This document shows positions 16,518 through 24,883 of a stretch of DNA of 37,412 nt, piece after piece (the first letter of the stretch is position 1; each line of letters begins with the position of its first letter). Under the pieces are notes generated by a model. That model did no database searches. It saw nothing but the letters and a program-made list of their open reading frames with translations, and had not been told where the DNA came from. Location: the NCBI GenBank assembly GCA_021791675.1, contig JAJYWE010000010.1:1-37412 (forward strand), given 5' to 3'. Position numbers and translations under genes: made by a program. This stretch comes from Actinomycetes bacterium (lineage in GTDB: Bacteria > Actinomycetota > Acidimicrobiia > Acidimicrobiales > JAKAOS01).

Positions 16518-17134
16518 TCGAGCCGGGCACCGTGGGCGGGGAGCGCCCCGTGATCGAGCTGTGCCGTCCCCACCTCGCGCTCGCCGGGCTGCCCGGAGCC
16601 GGCAAGTCCGCCCTGGCGCCGCTCGTCGCCCGCCGCTTCGGGGTGCCCGCCGTCGACCTGGACCGGGCTATCGAGGCGCGCGTGGGGCTACCCGTCCCCG
16701 AGCTGGTCGCGCGGGACGAGGCGGACTTTCGCGTGCTCGAGGGAGAGGTACTGGAGGACTTGCTCGCGGCCGGGGCCCCGAGGGTGGTGGCGCTCGGGGG
16801 CGGCGCCGTGCTCGCGGCGGCGAACCGGGCCGCGCTCCGGCGGCGGGCCACGGTGGCGTGGCTTGCCTGCGCGCCGGCGGTGCTCGCAGCGCGGCTGTCG
16901 GGGGCCGGTGCAACGGCGCGACCGCTGCTCGCCGGCGATCTCCAGGATGCGCTGCGTCGTCTCGGCGCCGCGCGGGAGGCGGTCTACGAGGAGGTTGCCG
17001 ACCTCGTCGTCGACGCCGCCCAGCCCCTCGGCGTCATGGCCGACACCCTCGTCGAGGCGCTTCGCGTTCGGGGGTGGGGAGCGTCGCTGGTGGCCCCCGC
17101 ACCGGGCGTAGTCGAGGCAACGGCTCGCCCGTGA
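16514..17134 (+). CDS. aroK: Shikimate kinase
   Basis: 206 residues from GTG 16514, which overlaps the aroC stop, or 194 from GTG 16550, which has GGGGAG seven bases upstream. It phosphorylates shikimate with ATP. The Walker A motif is GLPGAGKS (25-32), the shikimate-binding DLD follows at about 48-50, FRVLEGEVL carries the substrate Arg, and LGGGAV is the conserved Gly-rich loop. The lid region around RPLL has the expected Arg. The core starts at about residue 17, so either start gives a full enzyme. Around the two GTGs the sequence CCCCGTGATCGAGC is repeated. Confidence 0.95.
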   Translation: MIEPGTVGGERPVIELCRPHLALAGLPGAGKSALAPLVARRFGVPAVDLDRAIEARVGLPVPELVARDEADFRVLEGEVLEDLLAAGAPRVVALGGGAVLAAANRAALRRRATVAWLACAPAVLAARLSGAGATARPLLAGDLQDALRRLGAAREAVYEEVADLVVDAAQPLGVMADTLVEALRVRGWGASLVAPAPGVVEATARP

Positions 17135-17256
17135 GCCCGGATCCGACGAGCTCGAGCTCCTTCCCGAGCGGGTTGACGGGTCTCGGTCCCGAGCCGAACG
17201 GCGACGAGCCCGCGACCGCAGGCACAACGAGGTCGGCGCCGCCCGGCGAGTCGGGG

Positions 17257-18315
17257 ATGTGGCGGGTCGACGTGGACCTCCCGGGTCGGCCCTACCCGGT
17301 GCTCGTGGGTCCCGGGGTTCGCAAACGCCTGGGCGAGGTCCTCCCCCCGGGCGTGCGCCGGCTCGCCCTGGTCACCCAGGCGAGCGTGCCCTGGACGCTC
17401 CCGGACGAGCTGCCCGTGGCGCGCTTCGAGATCCCGGACGGCGAGGTGGCGAAGTCCCTCGCGGTGGTCGGGGAGCTCTGCGGGCGCTTCGCCCGCGCCG
17501 GGATCACGCGTCGGGATGCGGTCGTCGGCCTCGGTGGGGGCGTGGTCACCGATGTCGCCGGTCTCGCTGCTGCCCTCTACCACCGCGGGATCCCCGTGGT
17601 CCACGTCGCGACGACGCTCCTCGCCCAGGTGGATGCAGCGATCGGCGGGAAGTGCGGGGTCAACCTCCCCGAGGGCAAGAACCTCGTCGGGGCGTTCTGG
17701 CAGCCGGCAGCGGTCCTCTGCGACACCGAGACCCTCCGCACCCTGCCGGCGGCCGAGCTGCGCAGCGGTCGGGGCGAGCTCGCGAAGTACGCCTTCCTCG
17801 GGGTCGGGGACCTCGAGACTCGGTCGATCGAGGAGCAGGTCGCCGCTTGTGTCGCGGTGAAGGCGAGTTTCGTGGTCGCCGACGAGCGCGAGGGTGGTCG
17901 TCGGGCGCTGCTCAACTACGGCCACACGCTCGCCCATGCCCTGGAGGCGGAGGGTCTCGCCGACGGAAGGCCGCTCCGCCACGGCGAGGCGGTCGGTGTC
18001 GGCCTCGCCTTCGCCGCGCGCTTGGCGGCGCACCTCGGGCGCATCGACGGCGAAGACGGCGACGTCGTGGCCGCGCACCTCCGGGTGCTCCACGCGCTCG
18101 GGCTCTCCGAGCGGCTGCCCGCAGGTGCGGACTGCGCTCGGCTGGTGTCCCTCATGGCCCGCGACAAGAAGGCCACGGATGGGCTCACGTTCGTCCTGGA
18201 CGGCCCGGCGGGCCTCGAGGTCGTGCCGGGGGTCCCGGCCGAGGTCGTCACCGAGGTGCTCGCCAGCCACCCTCGCGAGCCTGCGCCGCGTAACGGCGAC
18301 GGGCCGGAGCGGTGA
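17257..18315 (+). CDS. aroB: 3-dehydroquinate synthase
   Basis: 352 residues from ATG 17257, a typical length. It is the NAD- and metal-dependent enzyme converting DAHP to 3-dehydroquinate. Motifs are RPYPVLVG at the N-terminus, DGEVAKSL, VVGLGGGVVTDVAGLAA, TTLLAQVDAAIGGKCGVNLPEGKNLVGAF, ELRSGRGELAKYAFLG and LLNYGHTLAHALE with metal ligands. A GTG at 17131 overlapping the aroK stop as GTGA is in frame and would add 42 Pro/Ser/Gly-rich residues. I prefer 17257 because known AroB proteins begin near WRVDVDLPGRPYPVLVG, but co-translation from 17131 is plausible. Confidence 0.96.
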   Translation: MWRVDVDLPGRPYPVLVGPGVRKRLGEVLPPGVRRLALVTQASVPWTLPDELPVARFEIPDGEVAKSLAVVGELCGRFARAGITRRDAVVGLGGGVVTDVAGLAAALYHRGIPVVHVATTLLAQVDAAIGGKCGVNLPEGKNLVGAFWQPAAVLCDTETLRTLPAAELRSGRGELAKYAFLGVGDLETRSIEEQVAACVAVKASFVVADEREGGRRALLNYGHTLAHALEAEGLADGRPLRHGEAVGVGLAFAARLAAHLGRIDGEDGDVVAAHLRVLHALGLSERLPAGADCARLVSLMARDKKATDGLTFVLDGPAGLEVVPGVPAEVVTEVLASHPREPAPRNGDGPER

Positions 18316-18812
18316 CCGGACCGGCGCCCGGGATCGAGGGCCTCACTGGGGCGGGGCGCCTTCCCGGGGTCGAGCGCCCCCGAGTCCTCCTCCTCTCGGG
18401 GCCGAACCTCGACCTGCTCGGCGAGCGCCAGCCCGAGATCTACGGACGGGAGCGCCTCGCTGACCATGTCGCCCGCGCGACGGCGGCCGCACGCGCGCTC
18501 GGCCTCATGCTCTCGAGCGCGCAGCACACCGACGAGGCGTCCCTCGTCCGTGCGGTGCAGGGCGCCCGGCACGAGGCCGACGCGCTGGTCGTCAACGCCG
18601 GCGCGCTCACCCACTACTCGTGGGCGCTCGCAGACGCCCTCGCGACCTTCGACGGCCCGAAGGTCGAGCTCCATCTGTCGCACCCGGAGGCGCGAGAGCC
18701 CTGGCGGCACACCTCGGTGCTGGCGAGCGTGGTGGACGGCACGATCGCCGGCTTCGGTGGGATCGGCTACGAGCTCGCGATGCACGCCGTGTCCGCGCTG
18801 CTCAGGCCGTGA
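18312..18812 (+). CDS. aroQ: 3-dehydroquinate dehydratase, type II
   Basis: 166 residues. Type II dehydroquinase, dodecameric in known members, converting dehydroquinate to dehydroshikimate. The core starts at about residue 24: VLLLSGPNLDLLGERQPEIYG (with catalytic Arg and Tyr in the flexible loop), VVNAGALTHYSWALADAL, VELHLSHPEAREPWRHTSVLA with the catalytic His, and GFGGIGYELAM. The usual SNHEG block is altered to HTDEAS, and LSN to LSH; both are conservative in position but uncommon. The GTG start overlaps aroB by four bases. The first 22 residues are a Gly/Pro-rich extension. It ends the aro operon; a strong hairpin follows. Confidence 0.93.
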   Translation: MTGPAPGIEGLTGAGRLPGVERPRVLLLSGPNLDLLGERQPEIYGRERLADHVARATAAARALGLMLSSAQHTDEASLVRAVQGARHEADALVVNAGALTHYSWALADALATFDGPKVELHLSHPEAREPWRHTSVLASVVDGTIAGFGGIGYELAMHAVSALLRP

Positions 18813-18820
18813 GCATCCCA

Positions 18821-18842
18821 GGTCTGGCGTCAGCGCCAGACC
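18821..18842. terminator. Perfect hairpin after aroQ
   Basis: GGTCTGGCG at 18821-18829 pairs with CGCCAGACC at 18834-18842 around a TCAG loop, a 9-bp stem eight bases after the aroQ stop. No T-run follows, common in high-GC actinobacteria. Because the junction is convergent, it could serve both strands. Confidence 0.6.
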
Positions 18843-18886
18843 GTCAGCTCCAGACCGTCAGCGCCAGACCGTCAGCTCCAGCCGAT
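18831..18886. repeat. Four 14-bp tandem repeats between convergent genes
   Basis: The 14-base units read CAGCGCCAGACCGT, CAGCTCCAGACCGT, CAGCGCCAGACCGT and CAGCTCCAGCCGAT, at 18831, 18845, 18859 and 18873. They alternate, so the pattern is also two copies of a 28-base unit. The first overlaps the right arm of the hairpin at 18821-18842, and units one and three can pair with its left arm. The array reaches the stop codon of the thioredoxin gene. Confidence 0.85.
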
Positions 18887-19548
18887 CAGCGCTCGAGGCG
18901 GGCGATCCAGGCGCTGAGTGTCGCCCGGGACTGCGCGCCGAACAGCTCGCCGACAACGCGGTGGTCGGCGTCGACGAGGAATGTGGTCGGGAGCACGGCG
19001 ACGTCGTAGCCGGCCGACGCCTCGGTCGCGCTCGCCTGGGCAATGGGGAAGGGGATGTGGTCGGCCCGGACGAGCGCACGAGCCGGGCCGACCTGGTCGT
19101 TCGTGTCGACGCCGACGAAGCTGACCCGGCCCCCATCCCTCCGCGCGAGCGCGGCGAGGACCGGGAGGTCGCGCCGGCAGTCGGGGCACCAGGAGGCGAA
19201 GAAGGCGACGACAGCCGGCCGCCCGGGCGCGAGCTCGACCACCCCTGCCCCACCGAGCGCGGGGATCGGTCGTGCCGGGAACGAGCCGGCGAGGTGCGGG
19301 GCCTCGAAGGACGGTGCGGCGCCTCCGGTCAGGCTCGTCGCCGCGCCCGTGGTCAGCGCAGACTGGGCAGCGCTCGGTCTGAGGAGCACGTAGGCGCCGG
19401 TCGCCAGGGCCAGCGCACCGATCAACAGGGACGCAGCAACGCCGAGATCCCGCCAGGGCCCACGACGGGCTGTGCTCCGCCGGGTTCCAGCGGTTTCGTC
19501 GGGTCGGCGCGAGGCGGAGGAAGGGGGGTCAGTGGCGGAGGAGGACAT
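18886..19548 (-). CDS. TlpA/ResA-like membrane-anchored thiol-disulfide oxidoreductase
   Basis: 220 residues. A basic, Ser-rich cytoplasmic N-terminus is followed by one membrane segment (about 35-56, LGVAASLLIGALALATGAYVLL), then an extracytoplasmic thioredoxin fold. The active site is WCPDC (120-124), the strand before it VVAFFAS, and the cis-Pro loop AVLPTTFLVD. Such proteins reduce apocytochrome c or other exported thiols. It overlaps the end of ctaB by 20 bases on the same strand, suggesting a shared transcript, and a role in cytochrome or oxidase assembly is a reasonable inference. No ccdA or resB-type gene is visible in the window. Confidence 0.9.
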   Translation of the reverse strand: MSSSATDPPSSASRRPDETAGTRRSTARRGPWRDLGVAASLLIGALALATGAYVLLRPSAAQSALTTGAATSLTGGAAPSFEAPHLAGSFPARPIPALGGAGVVELAPGRPAVVAFFASWCPDCRRDLPVLAALARRDGGRVSFVGVDTNDQVGPARALVRADHIPFPIAQASATEASAGYDVAVLPTTFLVDADHRVVGELFGAQSRATLSAWIARLER

Positions 19549-20407
19549 CGGCCCCCATGGCGACGAAGAGGACGCTCAGGTAGGTGATGGAGAGATGGAA
19601 CAGCCCCATTGCGCGCTTCGCCTCGGGGTGGCGGGCGAGATCGATGCCGCGGACGAGGAACAGCCCGCCGAGCAGCACTGCGATGCCGACGTAGAGCCAT
19701 CCGAGGTGGGCGAGGGGCACGAGCACGAGCGAGAGGGCGACCAACACGACGGTGTAGGCGACGATCTGGCGCCCGACGGTCTCGAGGCTCGCGACGGCCG
19801 GCAGCATCGGGACCTCTGCGGCTGCGTAGTCGTCACGGTAACGAACGGCGAGGGCCCAGAAGTGGGGGGGTGTCCAGACGAAGATCATCAGGAACAGCAC
19901 GAGCGGTGCAAGCCCGAGACTGCCGGTGACGGCGGCCCAGCCGACGAGGACCGGCACGGCTCCTGCCGCACCCCCGATGACGATGTTCTGCGGCGAGGAA
20001 CGCTTGAGCACCATGGTGTAGACCCCGACGTAGAACGCCGTGGCCGCCAGGGCGAGGACGGCCGACAGGAGGTTCGCGGTCACCCAGAGCTCGGCGAACG
20101 CCGCGACCTCGAGTCCGATCGCGAAGAGAAGCGCCTGGCGTGGTGAGATCGCGCCGGTCACGAGGGGTCGCCGGCGGGTCCGGTGCATCACGGCGTCGAT
20201 GTCGCGGTCGTAGACCATGTTCAGGGCGTTGGCGCCGCCCGCGGCGAGGGTCCCGCCGACGAGGACCGCGAGCATCAGCCAGACGCTCGGGAGCCCCTGC
20301 TTGGCGACGATCATCGTCGGGAGCGTGGTGAGGAGGAGGAGCTCGATGATCCGGGGCTTGGTCAGGGCGACGTAGGCCGCAACCGTCGCGCGCAGGCTCT
20401 TGTTCAC
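19529..20407 (-). CDS. ctaB: Protoheme IX farnesyltransferase (heme O synthase)
   Basis: 292 residues with eight or nine predicted membrane helices. It transfers a farnesyl group from farnesyl diphosphate to heme B for aa3/bo-type oxidases. The first Asp-rich motif is NMVYDRDIDAVMHRTRRRP, the second YRDDYAAAEVPMLP; the N-terminal YVALTKPRIIELLLLTT is typical. GTG at 20407 gives the family's usual start; an in-frame ATG at 20518 would add 37 residues of no obvious fold. Neither has a good ribosome site. It is divergent from pepQ and upstream of the tlpA-like gene. In other actinobacteria ctaB often sits with oxidase genes; here it interrupts the aro-pepQ interval. Confidence 0.95.
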   Translation of the reverse strand: MNKSLRATVAAYVALTKPRIIELLLLTTLPTMIVAKQGLPSVWLMLAVLVGGTLAAGGANALNMVYDRDIDAVMHRTRRRPLVTGAISPRQALLFAIGLEVAAFAELWVTANLLSAVLALAATAFYVGVYTMVLKRSSPQNIVIGGAAGAVPVLVGWAAVTGSLGLAPLVLFLMIFVWTPPHFWALAVRYRDDYAAAEVPMLPAVASLETVGRQIVAYTVVLVALSLVLVPLAHLGWLYVGIAVLLGGLFLVRGIDLARHPEAKRAMGLFHLSITYLSVLFVAMGADVLLRH

Positions 20408-20641
20408 GCGACTGGCGTCGGCAGGTGACGGCCCGGGGTGAAGCGTGCCCGCACGAGCCGCCTGGGGAGTCGACCGCCCCGGGCGGAGATCGTGGAGGCC
20501 TTTCACATCTGCGAACATAACGCCGGTCGAGGCCGGATCCACGTCTGGCCACGCCGGGCCACGACCCCGAGGGGCTCCCGGGCGGCGGCGGCGCGGCGGG
20601 CCCACGCAGGGGCCGACCGGTCGCGGCGGTTGAATGACCAG
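20408..20641. other. Divergent intergenic region ctaB / pepQ
   Basis: A 234-base gap between the starts of ctaB (left) and pepQ (right). The only AT-richer patch, around 20505-20522 (TTTCACATCTGCGAACATAA), may hold promoter elements; TATGTT on the minus strand is a possible -10 for ctaB. I see no clear -35, operator or structured RNA. Confidence 0.3.
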
Positions 20642-21820
20642 ATGCCCCGCGCAACCTCGTCGGCCTGCCCGGATCCCCGACCCTCCGAGCGGTCCGGGGA
20701 TCTCGGCGCCACTCTGGGCAGTCTGCCCGCCGTCGACGTCCGTCCGCGCCTCGAGCGGCTCCGGGAGCGCCTCGCCGTGGAGGGGTTGGGGACGTTGGTC
20801 GTGAGCGGCCGCTCGAACGTGCGCTACCTGAGCGGGTTCACCGGCTCCGCCGGGATCCTCGTGGTGGGTTCCGCCGAGGCCTGGCTGGTCACCGATGGCC
20901 GCTACGGCGAACAGGCCGAGACGCAGCTCGCGGGGAGCGGTGTCCGGCTCGATGTCCCCGACCGTGCGGAGGCGAACACGGCCGTGGCGCGCCACGCCTC
21001 GGCCGTTCGCGCGGGCGGGGCGCCGATCGGGGTCGAGGCGGAGCACACCAGCTGGGCGGCCGCGCGGGCGCTTCTCGACGCGCTCGGTGACATCCCCGCA
21101 CGCCCGACCACCGGCCTCGTGGAGGCGCTTCGCCGGGAGAAGGAGCCCGCGGAGCTCGAGCGGATCGAAGCGGCGGCCTCCGTCGCCGACGCGGCACTGG
21201 GTCGCGTCGTCTCCCTGGCGGGCGACGGTGTCACGGAGCGGGAGCTGGCCGACGCGCTCGAGCGCGCGTTGGCCGACCTCGGGTCGACGGGGCCTGCGTT
21301 CCCCACGATCGTCGCCAGCGGGCCGCGGGCTGCGATGCCGCACGCCGAGCCGACGACGCGCGCGATCTCGCCCGGCGAGCTCGTGATCGTGGACTATGGC
21401 GCGGTGGTCGACGGCTACCGGTCGGACGCGACGCGGACCCTCTTCGTCGGGGAGGTTCCGGTCGAGGCGGTGGCGCTCTACGAGGCCGTCGCCGAGGCAC
21501 AGGCGGCGGGGATCGCTGCACTCCGGGCAGGTGTGACCGCGGGGGAAGTCGACGCCGCGGCCCGAGAGGTCCTCGCGCAGCTCGGCCTCGCCGACGCGTT
21601 CGTCCACCCGACGGGTCACGGGGTCGGGCTCGACATCCACGAGGAGCCGATCCTGGCGCGGGGGGCTGCTGCTACGCTCCTCGCCGGTGAGGTCGTGACG
21701 GTCGAGCCTGGCGCGTACCTCCCGGGAACGTGCGGGGTTCGGATCGAGGACACCCTGGTGGTGACCGAAGGCGGGAGCCGTCCGCTCAGCCGGGCGCCGA
21801 AGCCACCGGTGGTGGTCTGA
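20642..21820 (+). CDS. pepQ: Xaa-Pro aminopeptidase / Xaa-Pro dipeptidase, M24 family
   Basis: 392 residues. Cytoplasmic metallopeptidase that cleaves before or after proline. The N-terminal creatinase-like domain (about 30-155) has [18 protein letters not shown]. The pita-bread catalytic domain has the five expected ligands: Asp in [14 protein letters not shown] (two), His in [15 protein letters not shown], Glu in [11 protein letters not shown] and Glu in [13 protein letters not shown] 20642 is the only reasonable start before the domain; it lacks a ribosome site, so a leaderless message is possible. pepQ-efp-nusB is a conserved actinobacterial order. A strong hairpin lies over its stop. Confidence 0.94.
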   Translation: MPRATSSACPDPRPSERSGDLGATLGSLPAVDVRPRLERLRERLAVEGLGTLVVSGRSNVRYLSGFTGSAGILVVGSAEAWLVTDGRYGEQAETQLAGSGVRLDVPDRAEANTAVARHASAVRAGGAPIGVEAEHTSWAAARALLDALGDIPARPTTGLVEALRREKEPAELERIEAAASVADAALGRVVSLAGDGVTERELADALERALADLGSTGPAFPTIVASGPRAAMPHAEPTTRAISPGELVIVDYGAVVDGYRSDATRTLFVGEVPVEAVALYEAVAEAQAAGIAALRAGVTAGEVDAAAREVLAQLGLADAFVHPTGHGVGLDIHEEPILARGAAATLLAGEVVTVEPGAYLPGTCGVRIEDTLVVTEGGSRPLSRAPKPPVVV

Positions 21821-21840
21821 GCCCCCGGCGGCGGGGGCTC
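21819..21840 (+). terminator. GC hairpin at the pepQ stop
   Basis: GAGCCCCCG (21819-21827) and CGGGGGCTC (21832-21840) form a perfect 9-bp stem with a GCGG loop, beginning inside the pepQ stop codon. No T-run follows. It would separate pepQ from efp transcription or weaken read-through. Confidence 0.5.
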
Positions 21841-22123
21841 GCGCCCAGGGAGGCGAGCGATCGCGGACATCCCCCTCCAGGCGGCATCCGCGTGGCAGAC
21901 GGCGCCGGCCTCACGCAGGGACCCCCGGGCTGGCCGCGGCCCTCGGACCAGGGCGTCTCTCGAGCCGACCGTCCGCAAGGAGCCGGGAGAGCGACAGCGT
22001 CGAGAGGGCCTGCGAGACTGACAGAGCCCAGCGAGCCGGGGAGACCGACAGCGCCCGCCAGAACCGAGAGAAGAGCCCAGAGAGCCCAGCGAGCCGGGAA
22101 GGCCGAGAAAGAGGACAGGCGGG
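21841..22123 (+). other. efp leader region with 18-base direct repeat
   Basis: No gene is supported here. The last 160 bases are unusually purine-rich on the plus strand. AGAGCCCAGCGAGCCGGG occurs exactly at 22023-22040 and 22081-22098, and shorter AGAGCCCAG pieces recur. Ribosome site candidates AGGACAGGCGGG precede ATG 22124. I see no -10/-35 pair that stands out. A long leader for efp is plausible. Confidence 0.4.
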
Positions 22124-22684
22124 ATGGCAGTCACGACGAACGATCTGAAGAACGGCATGACGCTCGAGCTCCCGGAGGGCCTGTTCAGCGTCGTCGAGTT
22201 CCAGCACGTGAAGCCTGGCAAGGGCGGAGCATTCGTGCGGACGAAGCTGAAGAGCCTCCGAACCGGCGCGGTGATCGACCGGACGTGGCGGGCGGACGAG
22301 AAGATCGAGCAGGCGATCATCGACAAGCGCGAGATGCAGCTGCTCTACCGCGACGGCACGCAGCTCGTCTTCATGGACGCCACGTCCTACGACCAGCTCG
22401 AGGTGGCCGAGTCCACGCTCGGCGGCGCCGGCCGCTTCCTCACCGACGGCGCGTCGGCAGTGCTCTCCCTCTACGGCGGCGACGTCGTCGGTGTGGAGCT
22501 GCCTGCCGCGGTCGAGCTCTTGGTCGCGGAGACCGAGCCGGGGCTCCAGGGGGACCGCGTCTCCGGAGCTCGGAAGCCCGCCACGCTCGAGACCGGGCTC
22601 GTCGTGCAGGTGCCGTTGTTCGTGAACCCCGGCGAGCGCATCAAGGTCGACACGCGCACCGGCGAGTACCTGACCAGGGCCTGA
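22124..22684 (+). CDS. efp: Elongation factor P
   Basis: 186 residues, three-domain OB/KOW-type factor that relieves ribosome stalling at polyproline. KOW-like domain I opens [14 protein letters not shown] and carries [14 protein letters not shown], with Lys at the modification-site tip; the enzymes that modify Lys in other bacteria are not in this window. Domain III ends [23 protein letters not shown], the family signature. Given the many Pro-rich linkers in this window, a need for EF-P is sensible. nusB follows after three bases. Confidence 0.97.
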   Translation: MAVTTNDLKNGMTLELPEGLFSVVEFQHVKPGKGGAFVRTKLKSLRTGAVIDRTWRADEKIEQAIIDKREMQLLYRDGTQLVFMDATSYDQLEVAESTLGGAGRFLTDGASAVLSLYGGDVVGVELPAAVELLVAETEPGLQGDRVSGARKPATLETGLVVQVPLFVNPGERIKVDTRTGEYLTRA

Positions 22685-22687
22685 CCC

Positions 22688-23116
22688 GTGGCCGAGGCCC
22701 CGCGCCGGGAGGCGCGGGAGCGCGCGATGACGCTCCTCTACGAGGCGGACCTGAAGGCGGCCGACCCAGCCGTCGTGCTCGCGGGGCTCCCGGTGCCACC
22801 GGACACCTACACCGCGCGGCTGGTCGACGGGACCGCCAGGGCTCGCTCGGAGCTGGACGCCATCCTGGCGGAGCTGGCCGAAGGGTGGGGGCTCGATCGG
22901 ATGCCGGTGGTCGACCGCGCGATCCTCCGGCTCGCCCTCTACGAGCTCATCGCCGAGCCGGAGGTCCCTGCGGAGGTCGTGCTGGCCGAGGCGGTGGCGC
23001 TCGCAGGCCGGTTCTCCACCGAGGCGTCCAGCCGGTACGTGAACGGGGTGCTGGCGAACGCTGCCCGCCGGCTCCGGGGGCGCTACGATGACGGCGCCGT
23101 GAAGCGGGTCCCGTGA
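22688..23116 (+). CDS. nusB: Transcription antitermination factor NusB
   Basis: 142 residues, all-helical RNA-binding protein that works with NusE (S10) on rRNA boxA. Features are [17 protein letters not shown] at the start, [21 protein letters not shown] in the middle and [17 protein letters not shown] at the end. GTG start three bases after efp, so the two are coupled. The last ten residues diverge and their DNA overlaps a possible promoter of the pyrimidine operon. Confidence 0.95.
   Translation: MAEAPRREARERAMTLLYEADLKAADPAVVLAGLPVPPDTYTARLVDGTARARSELDAILAELAEGWGLDRMPVVDRAILRLALYELIAEPEVPAEVVLAEAVALAGRFSTEASSRYVNGVLANAARRLRGRYDDGAVKRVP
23084..23089 (+). promoter_or_regulatory. Possible -10 element of the pyr operon
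   Basis: TACGAT inside the 3' end of nusB fits the TANNNT actinobacterial -10 pattern. A start about seven bases on would give a leader holding the hairpin at 23123-23142. The matching -35 position has CTGCCC, only three of six agreeing with TTGACA. Confidence 0.25.
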
Positions 23117-23122
23117 GGCCCG

Positions 23123-23142
23123 CACGGAAGGAGGCTGTCGTG
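23123..23142 (+). promoter_or_regulatory. Hairpin over the pyrR leader Shine-Dalgarno
   Basis: CACGG (23123-23127) can pair with TCGTG (23138-23142), placing AAGGAGG in the loop and the leader GTG codon in the stem. PyrR in mycobacteria is known to repress translation by binding such a leader RNA. The sequence shows AAGGAGGCT but not the full GCAAG of the Bacillus PyrR site. Confidence 0.35.
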
Positions 23143-23187
23143 ATCGCTGTTGCTCCGCCGACCTGCCGCGTGACCCCCCGAGCGTGA
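23140..23187 (+). CDS. Possible 15-residue leader peptide before pyrR
   Basis: A GTG at 23140 with the best ribosome site of the region (GGAAGGAGG, 23126-23134, five-base spacer) opens a frame coding [15 protein letters not shown] that ends at the TGA of the GTGA shared with the pyrR start. pyrR itself has no Shine-Dalgarno, so its translation could depend on ribosomes finishing this leader. The peptide has no run of a regulatory amino acid. Confidence 0.45.
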   Translation: MIAVAPPTCRVTPRA

Positions 23188-23756
23188 TCGAGCAGTCCCC
23201 CCGGGAGGTGCCCCCCGCGGGTCCGGTCCGTCTTCGCCGCACCGCACAGGTGCTCACCCCCGCCGACGTCCAACGTGCCAGCGCTCGGATCGCCCACGAG
23301 ATCCTCGAGCGCAACCGCGGGGTCGAGGATCTCGTGCTTGTCGGCATCCACGCCGGCGGTGTGCCGATCGCCCGGGCGCTCGGCGCGTTGCTCGGTGGCA
23401 TTGCGGGGGTCGCTCCGCCCGTCGGAGAGCTGGATGTCGCCTGGTACCGGGACGACACTCGGCTGCGGCCGCTCGTGAAGGCCGGGCCGACGACGATGCC
23501 GGTGGACGTCACCGGCCAGACCGTGGTGCTGGTGGACGACGTCCTCTACACGGGGCGAACCGTCCGGGCGGCGCTCGACGCCCTCGCAGACTTCGGGCGA
23601 CCCCGGGCCGTCCAGCTCGCCGTGATGGTCGATCGGGGACATCGAGAGCTCCCCATCCGTGCCGACTTCGTCGGCAAGAACCTGCCCACCCGCCAGGACG
23701 AGTTGGTCGAGGTCGGCGAGGACGGTGTCTGGCTCGGTGAGGTGGACGGCCGGTGA
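23184..23756 (+). CDS. pyrR: PyrR bifunctional regulator / uracil phosphoribosyltransferase
   Basis: 190 residues. Binds pyrimidine-operon RNA when UMP is high and often has uracil phosphoribosyltransferase activity. The PRPP loop is [18 protein letters not shown], with [11 protein letters not shown] before it, VAWYRDD in the flexible region, and [22 protein letters not shown], the PyrR-specific end. GTG start overlaps the leader frame by four bases, and its stop overlaps pyrB likewise. The first 20 residues are an extension relative to Bacillus PyrR. Confidence 0.95.
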   Translation: MIEQSPREVPPAGPVRLRRTAQVLTPADVQRASARIAHEILERNRGVEDLVLVGIHAGGVPIARALGALLGGIAGVAPPVGELDVAWYRDDTRLRPLVKAGPTTMPVDVTGQTVVLVDDVLYTGRTVRAALDALADFGRPRAVQLAVMVDRGHRELPIRADFVGKNLPTRQDELVEVGEDGVWLGEVDGR

Positions 23757-24883
23757 GCGCGCCCGATCTCGCCCAGAGCGCGCCCGACCGCCCGCTCGGG
23801 GCGTCGGCTCGCCGGCCGAGCGCGCCGGACCGCCCGACGACCGTGCCGGATGGCGGGTCCGACGTCGGGGGGAGGCCCCGTCACCTGCTCTCCGTCGCGG
23901 CGCTCTCCCGGGGGAGGCTCGAGGAGCTGCTCGCCTTGACCGAGGTGTTCGTGGAGGTCGCCGGGCGGGACATCCCGCGGGTGCCGGCGCTGCGCGGACG
24001 GACCGTCGCGCTCTGCTTCTTCGAGGACTCGACCCGGACTCGCCTCTCGTTCGAGCTGGCTGCGAAGCGGCTCTCGGCGGACGTGGTCAGCTTCGCCGCA
24101 GCCAGCTCCTCGCTCAACAAGGGGGAGAGCCTTCGCGACACCGTCGAGACCATCGACGCGATGGGCGTGGACCTGATGGTGGTGCGCCATCGCGCCTCGG
24201 GTGTGCCGGCGCAGGTCTCTCGTTGGGTCCGAGCTGGCGTCGTCAACGCGGGCGACGGCTGGCACGAGCACCCCACGCAGGCACTGCTCGACTGCTTCAC
24301 CGTCCGGCGTGCGCTGGCCGCTCGGGGCCGGGTTCAGCCCGGCCTGGAGGGCTTGCGGATCGGGATCGTCGGCGACGTGGAGCACTCCCGGGTCGCGCGC
24401 TCCGACGTGGCCGCCTTCGCCACACTCGGCGCAGAGGTCGTCGTCGTCTCGCCGCCGACGCTCCGCCCGAGCTCGGTCGGCCGCTGGCCGGCGCGCTTCA
24501 CGAGCGCGCTCGATCCGGAGCTGCCCGAACTGGACGCGCTCTACGTCCTCCGGCTCCAGCGCGAGCGCATGGGCTCCCACGTCCTGCCGGGGCTGCGCGA
24601 GTACCGCGCCTGCTACGGGGTCGACGCCCGTCGTGCGGCGATGCTCCCCCCCCACGCCGTCGTCCTGCACCCCGGCCCCATGAACCGGGGCGTCGAGATC
24701 GACGCGGAGGTCGCCGACTCTCCTCGGAGCCTCGTCTTGGAGCAGGTCGCGTCGGGCGTGCCCGCCCGCATGGCGGTGCTCTCCTGGTTGGCGGGCGGGG
24801 AGCACCACCGCCTGACCCCATCGCCGGTCGACGCCGAGGCGGAGAGCGGGCTCGGTGCAGGAGGAGGACGGTCCGGTGTCTGA
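23753..24883 (+). CDS. pyrB: Aspartate carbamoyltransferase catalytic chain
   Basis: 376 residues, longer than the usual 300-320. Catalyses carbamoyl phosphate + aspartate to carbamoyl-aspartate. The carbamoyl phosphate loop is [13 protein letters not shown], followed by [39 protein letters not shown] and [13 protein letters not shown]. About 40 N-terminal residues (Ser/Pro/Ala/Arg-rich, with repeated APDR/SAPDRP) precede the conserved [10 protein letters not shown], and a 20-residue Gly-rich tail follows. The GTG at 23753 overlaps pyrR. A GTG later in frame (at 23843) would shorten the extension. No pyrI regulatory gene is present. Confidence 0.95.
   Translation: MSAPDLAQSAPDRPLGASARRPSAPDRPTTVPDGGSDVGGRPRHLLSVAALSRGRLEELLALTEVFVEVAGRDIPRVPALRGRTVALCFFEDSTRTRLSFELAAKRLSADVVSFAAASSSLNKGESLRDTVETIDAMGVDLMVVRHRASGVPAQVSRWVRAGVVNAGDGWHEHPTQALLDCFTVRRALAARGRVQPGLEGLRIGIVGDVEHSRVARSDVAAFATLGAEVVVVSPPTLRPSSVGRWPARFTSALDPELPELDALYVLRLQRERMGSHVLPGLREYRACYGVDARRAAMLPPHAVVLHPGPMNRGVEIDAEVADSPRSLVLEQVASGVPARMAVLSWLAGGEHHRLTPSPVDAEAESGLGAGGGRSGV

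Noticed and set aside
17131-17256. N-terminal extension of AroB from GTG 17131 as a separate domain
   Set aside because: 42 Ser/Pro/Gly-rich residues without structure; kept only as a possible coupled start.
23123-23142. Classical Bacillus-type PyrR anti-antiterminator
   Set aside because: Contains AAGGAGGCT but not the conserved GCAAG hexaloop, and no terminator with T-run follows; kept as a translational hairpin only.
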